Below, piece by piece: positions 1 through 7,343 of a DNA stretch of 33,992 nt. Positions within the stretch are counted from its first letter, which is position 1; the number at the start of each line of letters is the position of its first letter. The DNA lies in the NCBI RefSeq assembly GCF_902774605.1, contig NZ_CACYJE010000013.1:1-33992 (forward strand), read 5' to 3'. The notes beneath the pieces are model-generated. The model saw only the letters and a program-made list of their open reading frames with translations. It was not told the DNA's origin and did no database searches. Source of the stretch: an uncultured Methanobrevibacter sp. GTDB lineage: Archaea; Methanobacteriota; Methanobacteria; Methanobacteriales; Methanobacteriaceae. The translations under genes were made by a program, and so were the position numbers.

Positions 1-2
1 CA

Positions 3-1040
3 ATGCAAAAAAATATAAATGAAATAGAAAATAGTATAGATAACATTTTAAAAGATTTGAAAAAGGATGATTTTGACGCTTACCTGCTCACACAATTCAC
101 CAACGTTGAGTATATTTCAAATTATAAGCCGACCAGTTTCGCATTCTGCATAATAAAGGAAAATCCAATAATATATGCTTCAGGAATGGATATAGAGTTG
201 GCAAATCGTGATTCAACAATTGAAGTTAAGGAATATGAATCATATGATGTCATGATTGATGAACTTAAAAGGGAGGGTGTCAAAAACCTTGCAATCGAAC
301 CATCCCTGCCGTTCAGCACTTATGTTAGGTTTAGGGACGATTTCACAATAGATTCCAAAACATACATTGACAAGCAAAGGATGATCAAGACACCTGAGGA
401 AATTGAAAAAATAACTCGGGCAACTGAAATTGCCCAGAAATCATTCCTTCAATTGGACATATTAAACAATACTGATACGGAAAAGGAAGTTGCATTTGAC
501 TTGGTGCGCTACATGATCGAGAATGGTGCTTCAAAGGAATCATTCGACACTATAGTTACAAGTGGAGCTAATTCCAGTCTTCCTCATGCAATACCTGAAG
601 CTAAAAAACTGGAACGCCCTATACTTATTGATTGGGGTTGCATTTTTGAGGGATACTGCTCCGACAATACCCGAACAATGGTTTATGGTGAAAAGCAGCA
701 GGAGATATGGGATATTGTGGCTGAAGCACATGACAAGGCAATCAAGGCAATTAAACCTGGAATGAAATGCTGCGAGGTTGATAAGGTTGCAAGGGATATC
801 ATTGCCGATTATGGTTATGGTGATAAGTTCATTCACTCAACTGGTCACAGTTTAGGATTGGACATTCATGAAACTCCCGGTTTTTCAATGCGCGACGAAA
901 CCATAATTGAAGAGGGCATGGTGATAACGGTTGAACCTGGAATATATCTTGAAGGGGAATTTGGAGTTCGTCTGGAGGATACGGTTGCAATTTCCAAAAA
1001 AGCCAATGTCATTGGAGATTTGCAGTTGGATATAGTGTAA
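3..1040 (+). CDS. M24 family Xaa-Pro aminopeptidase-like metallopeptidase
   Basis: The 345-residue protein has the two-part layout of Xaa-Pro dipeptidases: an N-terminal creatinase-like domain (about 1-125) and a C-terminal pita-bread catalytic domain (about 130-345). All five metal ligands of the M24 family are visible: D210 (IDWG), D221 (SDNTRT), H282 (GHSLGLDIHE), E311 (VEPGIY) and E325 (RLEDT). H195 in SLPHAIP matches the conserved substrate-side His. It should remove N-terminal residues ahead of proline in cytosolic peptides. The ATG lies two bases from the window edge, so no ribosome site can be seen and an upstream start cannot be excluded, although the N-terminus looks normal for the family. 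A DUF4013-like membrane gene follows 40 bases later on the same strand and may be co-transcribed. The family call is firm; peptide specificity is inferred. Confidence 0.9.
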   Translation: MQKNINEIENSIDNILKDLKKDDFDAYLLTQFTNVEYISNYKPTSFAFCIIKENPIIYASGMDIELANRDSTIEVKEYESYDVMIDELKREGVKNLAIEPSLPFSTYVRFRDDFTIDSKTYIDKQRMIKTPEEIEKITRATEIAQKSFLQLDILNNTDTEKEVAFDLVRYMIENGASKESFDTIVTSGANSSLPHAIPEAKKLERPILIDWGCIFEGYCSDNTRTMVYGEKQQEIWDIVAEAHDKAIKAIKPGMKCCEVDKVARDIIADYGYGDKFIHSTGHSLGLDIHETPGFSMRDETIIEEGMVITVEPGIYLEGEFGVRLEDTVAISKKANVIGDLQLDIV

Positions 1041-1080
1041 GTTACTTTGTTAATGATGGAATATAGTTTGGGGGTTTATC

Positions 1081-1860
1081 GTGCCGCATGTTATATTGAA
1101 GAGAGTATGGGATTATTGCGCTTACAGCAAGAAATTTCTTGCATTTATCTTCTTGTTATTGTTCATATCCTCCATGTTGCAAAAATACATTCTAACCGTT
1201 GGTGACGTTTATGAGATTTATGTCCTTCAGGTTTTAGTCGCCATTTCAGTGGCGGGATATGGGATGGTAATTACTCGTGATAGGATTAATCATGGTAAAA
1301 GACTGCCGAAAATAGAGATAATGGACATTATTGTTTTAGGCATTAAATCAGTCATTGTCATAACTATTTATCTTGAAGTTCAAGGGCTGATATTGGATTT
1401 TGTTTGCTCCCCATTCAATTTTCCAGCTTTCGACTTGGAGGAAATGTTGCTGTTGTGGCCTGAGACAATTCATATGATATACACTCACAATCCTGTCAAT
1501 ACAATAATTTTCCTGGTGGTGGGTGCGGTTCTATTTTATGTGTTTTCGTTTTTCATGGAAATTGGATTGGCTAAACTTGCAGATACTAACAGTTTTTTGG
1601 AGGCATTTAATTTTCCATCGATTAAACGAAGCATTGATGTTATAGGTTGGAGGAATTATGCAAAGGAGTATACATTAATCATCTTGACTATTGTATTACT
1701 GTCATATTTGACGGCTTTTCAGACTTCTTTCACATTTGTAGACTCATTGATTGACATGACATTGTCGTTTTTCATATTTGCAACTCAGTTTTTAGGCATA
1801 GGTGCGGTTTACTGCAGGATTAAGGATTTGGAAAATGAGGAGAATATGCCTGCTGAGTAA
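1081..1860 (+). CDS. DUF4013-like multi-pass membrane protein
   Basis: This 259-residue hydrophobic protein has about five or six membrane segments (roughly 17-35, 48-62, 85-108, 138-160, 195-212 and 222-245). The section GYGMVITRDRINHGKRLPKI and the later AFNFPSIKRSIDVIGWRNY match the pattern I recall for DUF4013 proteins, which are common in methanogens: a glycine-rich helix, a charged loop ending in LP, and an Ile/Trp/Tyr stretch. The start is GTG at 1081, preceded by a TTGGGGG ribosome site six bases upstream. It differs from the clearer DUF4013 protein at 4799-5509 and is the more diverged of the two. No function is known for the family. It may form a unit with the upstream peptidase (40-base gap). 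Confidence 0.6.
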   Translation: MPHVILKRVWDYCAYSKKFLAFIFLLLFISSMLQKYILTVGDVYEIYVLQVLVAISVAGYGMVITRDRINHGKRLPKIEIMDIIVLGIKSVIVITIYLEVQGLILDFVCSPFNFPAFDLEEMLLLWPETIHMIYTHNPVNTIIFLVVGAVLFYVFSFFMEIGLAKLADTNSFLEAFNFPSIKRSIDVIGWRNYAKEYTLIILTIVLLSYLTAFQTSFTFVDSLIDMTLSFFIFATQFLGIGAVYCRIKDLENEENMPAE

Positions 1861-1883
1861 TATGTGGAGAATAATTTTGGAAG

Positions 1884-3782
1884 TTAGTCAATTTTCAGAT
1901 ATAATAATGTCATATCATCAAATTGCTCTTCATCTCTTGTAAAGTTATGGATATCATTTAATAATGGTCTTATAGGGTCTTTTTCACTTCCATATTCATT
2001 AAAGAAGTTCAATAATTTGTCCTCGCCATACATTTCCTCGTTTGAATTATTTGCATCGGTAATTCCATCAGTATATAAAACAATTTCCTCTGATAGGATA
2101 ATTTCTTCTGTTTGGAACTTAAAGTCTTCCATGATTCCTAAAACGATTCCAGTGTCAATACTCTGATATTTGAACTTTTCATTTTCTTTAATTAATGGTG
2201 GATTATGACCTGCATTGGAGAAAATTAATTCATGAGTTGTTTTATTGTATATTCCAAGCCATAATGTGATAAACATTGATTCCTGATTATTTTCACATAA
2301 CTGATTATTTAAAATGTATAAAATCTCTGAAGGATCCTGATTTTGCTTTAGAAGTTGTTTTATCATTACTTGGGTAATCATTGCAAGAATAGCTGCTGGA
2401 ACGCCTTTTCCTGAAGCATCTCCGATCACAATGACTAAATGTTCATCATCTAATTCATAATAATCAAAAAAGTCCCCTCCAACTTCCTTGGCGGGTTTGG
2501 AATAACCATTGACTTTATAATATTCGCTGACAAGAGGTTCAGTAGGCAGGTTTGCCGCTTGGATTCTAGTTGCAATGTCAAGTTCAGCTTTAATGCGCTC
2601 TTTTTCCCCCTCAATTTCACGAATATTTTCAATGTATCTATTGTTAAAGTTAATCAGGTCAGTATATGAACGGGCAAGGGTTCCAATTTCGTTTTTTTCA
2701 TTAATATACCTTGAGTAAATGTCTACTAATCCCTCGGATTCGATTTTTTCATGTTCATGGATAAATTCCTCAATTTTTGAGAATGATATGATAGGTTCAA
2801 TCACTTTAATTTCCACGTGTCTTAAAACCGCCAGTGATGGGATTAAAAATATTATTAGCAACGCGTCCATTATTGCCATCATCGAAATCATGATTTCGGT
2901 TCTATTTATTGGAAGTAAAGAATCGATGGCAGTGATGAGGAGATGGTCATAAGATATTATTACTCCAAGAATCATGATGACTAATATTGTTAAATGGAAG
3001 ATGTTCATTATCTCTTCTGGAATGGACCGGGTATTGGAAGTGACTATATTTGAAGTGATAGGCTTTGTCAAATAAATGAATAAAAGCAAACCAATGATTA
3101 TTAACTCAATAATTATGATTGAATGATTCACATTAACGGCAAAATCAGTTATTAATATTAAGATTAATAATGTGATTAAAAGGATGCCTAAAGATTTGTA
3201 GAGTTTTTTATTGAATCCTTTTTTTGATGTTTTTGGAATGTGGGCGCAATCTAGCTTATTTGATAACCAAATTCCGATTATTCCAAAAATGAATGCGGAA
3301 TTAATAAAGTTCAGGAAGTATCTAGTCTCAATAAGGCTAGTAATAGGGGATGTTTCAGGATTGATTAAGCAAAATAGCTTCCCATGCATTGATGAGTATA
3401 GCAGGCCGCAGAGAATAATGATTCCTATGAATAAAATCACATTGAATGTATTGTTTAATTTTGGTCTTGTAACTGCTGGTCTGTATTTAAAATCTGTATA
3501 CCATAGTTTATATCCTAAATATGATATTCCAAGGCCAACTATTGCGGACAATGATGCTAAGGGCAGACCATATCCTCTAATAATGTCGCATAAGAGATTA
3601 CCGGCAACTGCTCCTATTGTGCCGTAAGGTCCAAAGATCAGTCCGGAAATTAATAATATTCCTACATGGGGGCTTAATCCTTCTCCATAATTATGTCCAT
3701 AAGTCAAATAGTATGTTCCTAGATTGAAAATTAGCATTAATGCAAATGGAATTACTATCTTTTTTATTTTATCATTCATCAT
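1884..3782 (-). CDS. Membrane-anchored SpoIIE/RsbU-type PP2C serine phosphatase
   Basis: The 632-residue protein has a membrane N-half and a cytosolic phosphatase. Residues about 10-175 hold hydrophobic helices with glycines and a charged pair (GPYGTIGAVAGNLLCDIIRG) that recall the substrate-binding subunits of ECF transporters. Further helices lie at about 197-240, 262-285 and 297-320. A HAMP-like and coiled-coil linker follows (about 325-402). The PP2C core is at about 403-632, with metal-binding acidic residues in GGDFFD (435-440), GDASGKG (454-460), YTDGITD (570-576) and DDMT (622-625), plus the NAGHNPPL turn (523-530). It should dephosphorylate the STAS protein of the same operon. Its ATG overlaps the upstream kinase's stop by four bases, so translation is probably coupled. 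The sensed signal is unknown. The phosphatase call is firm; the ECF resemblance is tentative. Confidence 0.9.
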   Translation of the reverse strand: MMNDKIKKIVIPFALMLIFNLGTYYLTYGHNYGEGLSPHVGILLISGLIFGPYGTIGAVAGNLLCDIIRGYGLPLASLSAIVGLGISYLGYKLWYTDFKYRPAVTRPKLNNTFNVILFIGIIILCGLLYSSMHGKLFCLINPETSPITSLIETRYFLNFINSAFIFGIIGIWLSNKLDCAHIPKTSKKGFNKKLYKSLGILLITLLILILITDFAVNVNHSIIIIELIIIGLLLFIYLTKPITSNIVTSNTRSIPEEIMNIFHLTILVIMILGVIISYDHLLITAIDSLLPINRTEIMISMMAIMDALLIIFLIPSLAVLRHVEIKVIEPIISFSKIEEFIHEHEKIESEGLVDIYSRYINEKNEIGTLARSYTDLINFNNRYIENIREIEGEKERIKAELDIATRIQAANLPTEPLVSEYYKVNGYSKPAKEVGGDFFDYYELDDEHLVIVIGDASGKGVPAAILAMITQVMIKQLLKQNQDPSEILYILNNQLCENNQESMFITLWLGIYNKTTHELIFSNAGHNPPLIKENEKFKYQSIDTGIVLGIMEDFKFQTEEIILSEEIVLYTDGITDANNSNEEMYGEDKLLNFFNEYGSEKDPIRPLLNDIHNFTRDEEQFDDMTLLYLKID

Positions 3783-4156
3783 TCCACATTTTTCATAATC
3801 TTTAAGTGATTTTCACCATTCACATGATTGTATGTTATTTCATCAGCAAATTCTTTTGTTAAAAAGATTCCAAGACCTCCGATTTGAGCATCCTCAATAT
3901 TTTCAGGAAGTTCTGGTTTTTCTTTTAAAAGCGGATTGAATTCAACTCCATTGTCAATAAATTCAATTGTTAATAGGGCATTATCAAATTCAATATTGAC
4001 TTTGATAAACTTGGTTTTAGAGTAATTAACAATATTGACAAATATTTCTTCAACAATAAAATTAACTTGAATGTTCTCTTCGCCAAGTTCACTTAAAACA
4101 AACTCGTTTAATGTATATAATTCATTTAATTCAGGTTCTAATGAAATAGATTTCAT
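3779..4156 (-). CDS. RsbW/SpoIIAB-like serine kinase (HATPase_c_2 domain)
   Basis: This is a 125-residue single-domain GHKL ATPase of the anti-sigma-factor kinase type. The N box is at 36-44 (E36, E37, N41, N44). The G1 box is D68-N69-G70 followed by FNPL, a hallmark of the RsbW group. The G2 box is G93-G94-L95-G96 followed by IFLTKEFADE. All ATP-binding elements are present, so it is probably active. In bacteria such kinases phosphorylate a STAS partner and sequester a sigma factor. Archaea have no sigma factors, so the second partner here is unknown. It overlaps the STAS gene upstream (ATGA) and the phosphatase downstream by four bases each, giving a compact operon. The same FNP-containing G1 signature recurs in the C-terminus of the MATE protein at 15161-16888. 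Confidence 0.9.
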   Translation of the reverse strand: MKSISLEPELNELYTLNEFVLSELGEENIQVNFIVEEIFVNIVNYSKTKFIKVNIEFDNALLTIEFIDNGVEFNPLLKEKPELPENIEDAQIGGLGIFLTKEFADEITYNHVNGENHLKIMKNVE

Positions 4157-4452
4157 TCTATCTTTAATATTTTGTCAAAACCTGACATTCTGAATATTTC
4201 GCCAATGGTATCATTAACGTTTTTGATAGTCATTGGAATGTCTTCAGGTTTTAATTTCTTTTGGGTTGCAATTAAAACACGTAAACCTGCACTGGAAATG
4301 TATTCTAAATCTGAGAAATCTATGATTAATGAATCAAACTTGCCTATCTCGTCATTTATCTCATTTTCAAAATCCGGTGCGGTAACTGTGTCAATACGGT
4401 TTCCAACTTTAACAGTCAATTCTTTTTCATTATAATTTTTCACAATATCCAT
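4153..4452 (-). CDS. STAS domain protein, anti-sigma factor antagonist-like (RsbV/SpoIIAA)
   Basis: The 99-residue protein is a lone STAS domain. The segment YISSAGLR (51-58) aligns with the FMDSSGLG segment of Bacillus SpoIIAA; by that alignment Ser54 is the phosphorylation site, and the usual preceding Asp is replaced by Ser53. It should switch between phosphorylated and free forms under the kinase and phosphatase encoded downstream. It is the first gene of the operon. Its ATG at 4452 follows a GTGAT ribosome site, and its stop overlaps the kinase start. The operon is read away from the second DUF4013 gene, with a 346-base divergent region between them. What the free form binds is not shown here; the exporter-linked ATPase domain at about 16530-16888 is one candidate. 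Confidence 0.88.
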   Translation of the reverse strand: MDIVKNYNEKELTVKVGNRIDTVTAPDFENEINDEIGKFDSLIIDFSDLEYISSAGLRVLIATQKKLKPEDIPMTIKNVNDTIGEIFRMSGFDKILKIE

Positions 4453-4798
4453 ATTTAATCACTATTTTTATATTATGTAATGTTATTTAAAATATTTTGT
4501 TAAATATTGGCAAGAGTTTCTAAAAAAGACATATTGATGTCAAATTCATTAAAGAAATGGGACGGTTGTATGCCCATAATTCATAAATCAAAAAGGCATT
4601 TAAAAAAGATAATAATTTCATGTATGGGGATTTTAAAAATAACTCTAAACGCAATTGGTTCATCTTATCTAATATTTTTTCCATTTAATGAAAATCATTC
4701 TTTTTTAATTAATTTTTAAAAATATTTAAATATTTCTTATTACTTAAATTAAACATAACTCATTTATTGGAGTTTTAAAAAAATAAAGGTGAACAAAA
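4453..4798. other. Divergent intergenic region, two AT-rich promoters
   Basis: This 346-base gap separates the partner-switching operon (leftward) from a DUF4013 gene (rightward). I see no convincing gene. A 70-codon open frame at 4507-4719 starts with TTG, has no ribosome site and has unremarkable composition. A perfect 16-base palindrome, AAATATTTAAATATTT, lies at 4720-4735 and may hold the TATA element of the rightward gene, about 64-79 bases before its ATG. On the minus strand an AT-rich TATA-like stretch lies just upstream of the STAS ribosome site. The promoter placements are inference. Confidence 0.45.
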
Positions 4799-5509
4799 AT
4801 GGAATTAGGCGAAATCATAACTGATGCTTTAACTTATCCACTTCAAAATATTAAAGCATTAGTGATATATATTATTTTAGGTATTATTTTAGGACTTGCA
4901 GTCGGAGGAACTGTAGCAGGTGTTGTTGTAGGTTCTCAAGCTAACAACGCATTGGCAGTTATTGGATCAGGAATCCTCGGAATAATCGTTGCTCTTGTAC
5001 TGGGATTTTTCATTTCTGGTTATCAATTAGACATTACTAAATATGGTATTGAAAGAAGCAGTGCCGGTCCTGAAATCGATTTTGTAAGGCAATTCATCAA
5101 TGGGATTAAACTTTTTGTTGTAACCATTGTTTATATGATTGTACCAATCATTATTAGTGCAATATTGGCAGTTATCTTCCAGCACTGGTTATCTACTGTA
5201 ATCACAGCAATCTTAACTATTATATTTGGTTTAGCATTAATAATGGGTCAATGCAGATTGGCTAAAACCGAAGATTTAGGATTTGCATTAGCTATTGGCG
5301 ATGCTATTGGAGATATTTCAAGAATAGGAATTGTAAAACTCCTTGTTTTCATTATTCTCATATTCATAGTATACTTCATAATATTCTTTATTTTAGGTGC
5401 AATTTCCCAATGGAACGCTACTGTCGGCGGAATATTGATGGGTATCTTAGGAGTTTACCTTACATTCTTCACTGGTAGAGCAACTGGTTTATTATACTCT
5501 GATGTATAA
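4799..5509 (+). CDS. DUF4013 family membrane protein
   Basis: This 236-residue protein begins with ELGEIITDALTYPLQN, the usual entry of DUF4013 proteins. About six membrane helices follow (around 21-45, 55-75, 103-128, 132-152, 176-203 and 207-225), with a charged loop ITKYGIERSSAGPEIDF between helices two and three. The start is fixed by an AAAGGTGA ribosome site eight bases upstream. The family is widespread in methanogens and has no established function. The gene stands alone, with divergent regulators upstream and a T-rich terminator downstream. It is a distant relative of the protein at 1081-1860. Confidence in family membership is good; a role cannot be given. Confidence 0.8.
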   Translation: MELGEIITDALTYPLQNIKALVIYIILGIILGLAVGGTVAGVVVGSQANNALAVIGSGILGIIVALVLGFFISGYQLDITKYGIERSSAGPEIDFVRQFINGIKLFVVTIVYMIVPIIISAILAVIFQHWLSTVITAILTIIFGLALIMGQCRLAKTEDLGFALAIGDAIGDISRIGIVKLLVFIILIFIVYFIIFFILGAISQWNATVGGILMGILGVYLTFFTGRATGLLYSDV

Positions 5510-5517
5510 ATAAACCT

Positions 5518-5547
5518 TTATTTTTTTTCTTTTTTTTCTTTTTTTCT
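5518..5547 (+). terminator. T-rich archaeal-type terminator
   Basis: Three runs of 7-8 T separated by single C residues begin about nine bases after the DUF4013 stop codon. Oligo-T tracts without a strong hairpin are the usual archaeal transcription stop. There is no competing structure here. Confidence 0.6.
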
Positions 5548-5673
5548 AGCAAGTGAATAATATTGCTTGCATTATATCAAAAATAAAATTAAATGTTTTT
5601 TACAGTAATTTAGTGAAATCGAAATAATTTCATTTTAAACATAAAATTAAAATACTTGTTTGGGAGAGATAAT

Positions 5674-7077
5674 GTGAAGAAGACAAAAATTATCTGCAGC
5701 GTAGGTCCGGCATCCGATTCTGCTGAAGTCATGAGTGAAATGGTCAACAATGGAATGGATTGTGCCCGCATCAACCTCAGCCATGCTACATATGATGGAA
5801 TATTGGAAACGATTGAGGTGGTCAGGCAGGTTCGAGAAGAATGCAATGCTCATATAGCAATCATGTATGACACTAAAGGGCCTGAATTCAGAACATTGGA
5901 ATTCTCTGATGGAGGCGTAAGCCTTCAAAAGGGAGATACAATTAAAATGAGCAAAACATGCATACATGGCAATGAAAAGGAATTCGGAGTCAATCATAGC
6001 GAAGCAATAGACCTTATTCAAGTTGGAGACAAGGTGCTAGTGGATAATGCATTGCTTGAATTGGAAGTCATAGACAAGAATGACAATCATGTTGTCCTTA
6101 AAGCATTGGGCAATGGTGAAATCCAAAATCACAAAACAATCAATGTTCCAGGAGTGGACTTGAAGTTGGATTTCATGAGTGAAGTTGACAAAAAGGACAT
6201 CACATTTGCGGCCAAGCATTCCTGCGATTATTTGGCGTTATCATTCGTAAACAGAAAGGAAGATGTGATCAGCGCCCGTGAAATAATAGATGAGGCTGGA
6301 GGCGACGCTTTAATCATTTCCAAAATAGAAAGTCGCATGGGCATTGAAAATATAGATGAAATCATCGATGAATCCGACGGCATCATGGTGGCTAGAGGGG
6401 ACCTGGGAGTGGAGGTTCCTATGGAGAAGCTGCCAATGCTTCAAAAGGACATCATTAAAAAATGCCGTGAAAAGGGAAAGTTCGCAATTGTCGCTACAGA
6501 AATGCTTGCCTCAATGTATGAGAATCCTCGCCCTTCAAGAGCGGAAGTTTCAGATGTGGCCAATGCAGTATTGGACGGAACCGATTGCGTGATGCTTTCA
6601 GGTGAAACCACAGTTGGAAAGTATCCGATAGAATCAGTTGAGATAATGAGCAAAATATGCAAATATGTTGAATCAACCATTGATTATACAAAACACCCAG
6701 TTTACAAGGGGTCAATCGGAATCAGCGACACTATTGCAAAACTTGTTGTTGAAGCAGTTGAACATTCAGACATTAAGCTAATAGTCGCCCCTACCATGAC
6801 TGGGTTCACCGCCCGTAAAATCAGTAATTTAAGGCCGAACTCCATAATTTTGGCTTGTTGTCCATCAAATCATCTTGCTCAGAAGGTTGCATTGAACTTT
6901 GGGGTCAAACCGGTCCGCACTGACATATATGAAAGCACTGACAATGTAATTGAAAATGCCAGAAAAATGGCTCAAAATGAATTCAATCTTAATGAAGGAG
7001 AATTAATAGTTATCACTGGAGGATTCCCGTTGGGTGAAGCGAAAAAAACAAACTATTTAAGAATATTAGCGATTTAA
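5674..7077 (+). CDS. pyk: Pyruvate kinase
   Basis: The 467-residue protein converts phosphoenolpyruvate and ADP to pyruvate and ATP in the cytosol. It opens with KKTKIICSVGPAS, the standard pyruvate kinase N-terminus. It carries the MYDTKGPEFRT loop, the active-site block ISKIESRMGIENIDEI followed by DGIMVARGDLGVEVP, and the MLSGETTVGKYP motif. The C-terminal domain (about 350-467) is complete and ends in the usual ITGGFPLG-type segment. I place the start at GTG 5674, behind GGGAGAGAT; an in-frame TTG at 5656 would add six residues but lacks a ribosome site and would put the ribosome site inside the gene. The gene stands alone between a T-rich terminator and the NRPS leader. The operon relation to the NRPS is probably nil, given the 266-base gap. 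Confidence 0.95.
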   Translation: MKKTKIICSVGPASDSAEVMSEMVNNGMDCARINLSHATYDGILETIEVVRQVREECNAHIAIMYDTKGPEFRTLEFSDGGVSLQKGDTIKMSKTCIHGNEKEFGVNHSEAIDLIQVGDKVLVDNALLELEVIDKNDNHVVLKALGNGEIQNHKTINVPGVDLKLDFMSEVDKKDITFAAKHSCDYLALSFVNRKEDVISAREIIDEAGGDALIISKIESRMGIENIDEIIDESDGIMVARGDLGVEVPMEKLPMLQKDIIKKCREKGKFAIVATEMLASMYENPRPSRAEVSDVANAVLDGTDCVMLSGETTVGKYPIESVEIMSKICKYVESTIDYTKHPVYKGSIGISDTIAKLVVEAVEHSDIKLIVAPTMTGFTARKISNLRPNSIILACCPSNHLAQKVALNFGVKPVRTDIYESTDNVIENARKMAQNEFNLNEGELIVITGGFPLGEAKKTNYLRILAI

Positions 7078-7343
7078 TGGTAGATTGTATCGATAATTTC
7101 ACTTAATCATTAGTAAGTGTATTTTCATGCCTACTAAAGTTTAAATTTAATTCAATCCTATGTAAAATATTCATATGGTTGGGACTTTTAAGGAAGTGGG
7201 AAGCGAAGTGACTTGTATGATATATGCCGATTTTTTTTTACATTTTACTGTTATTCATTGAAAATGCACTATTTAATAAAATAAAATATATTTAGTCTAA
7301 ATGATAGACTTTTATTATATTTGTCAATTAGTAGGTGGGAATT
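7078..7343 (+). promoter_or_regulatory. Leader and promoter region of the NRPS operon
   Basis: This gap holds no supported gene. A TATA-like AAAATATATTTA at 7283-7294 lies 50-61 bases before the NRPS ATG. Directly after it is an inverted repeat, AGTCTA (7294-7299) and TAGACT (7305-7310), which falls between the TATA box and the expected transcription start and could be a repressor site. A weaker 6-bp repeat, CACTTA/TAAGTG (7100-7105 and 7114-7119), sits just after pyruvate kinase. A 28-codon open frame (7175-7261) lacks a ribosome site. A run of nine T at 7231-7239 could end a short transcript. Confidence 0.4.

Noticed and set aside
1884-4452. Reading the STAS/kinase/phosphatase operon as a bacterial sigma-factor switch
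   Set aside because: No sigma factor gene is present in the window and archaea do not use them; the bacterial target cannot be carried over.
4507-4719. A 70-codon open frame between the STAS and DUF4013 genes
   Set aside because: It starts with TTG, has no ribosome site and its composition (Lys/Ile rich from AT-rich DNA) resembles no family. It is left as intergenic.
7175-7261. A 28-codon frame starting MVGTFKEVGSEV in the NRPS leader
   Set aside because: There is no ribosome site and a T-run lies inside it. It may be chance or a remnant; conservation would be needed.
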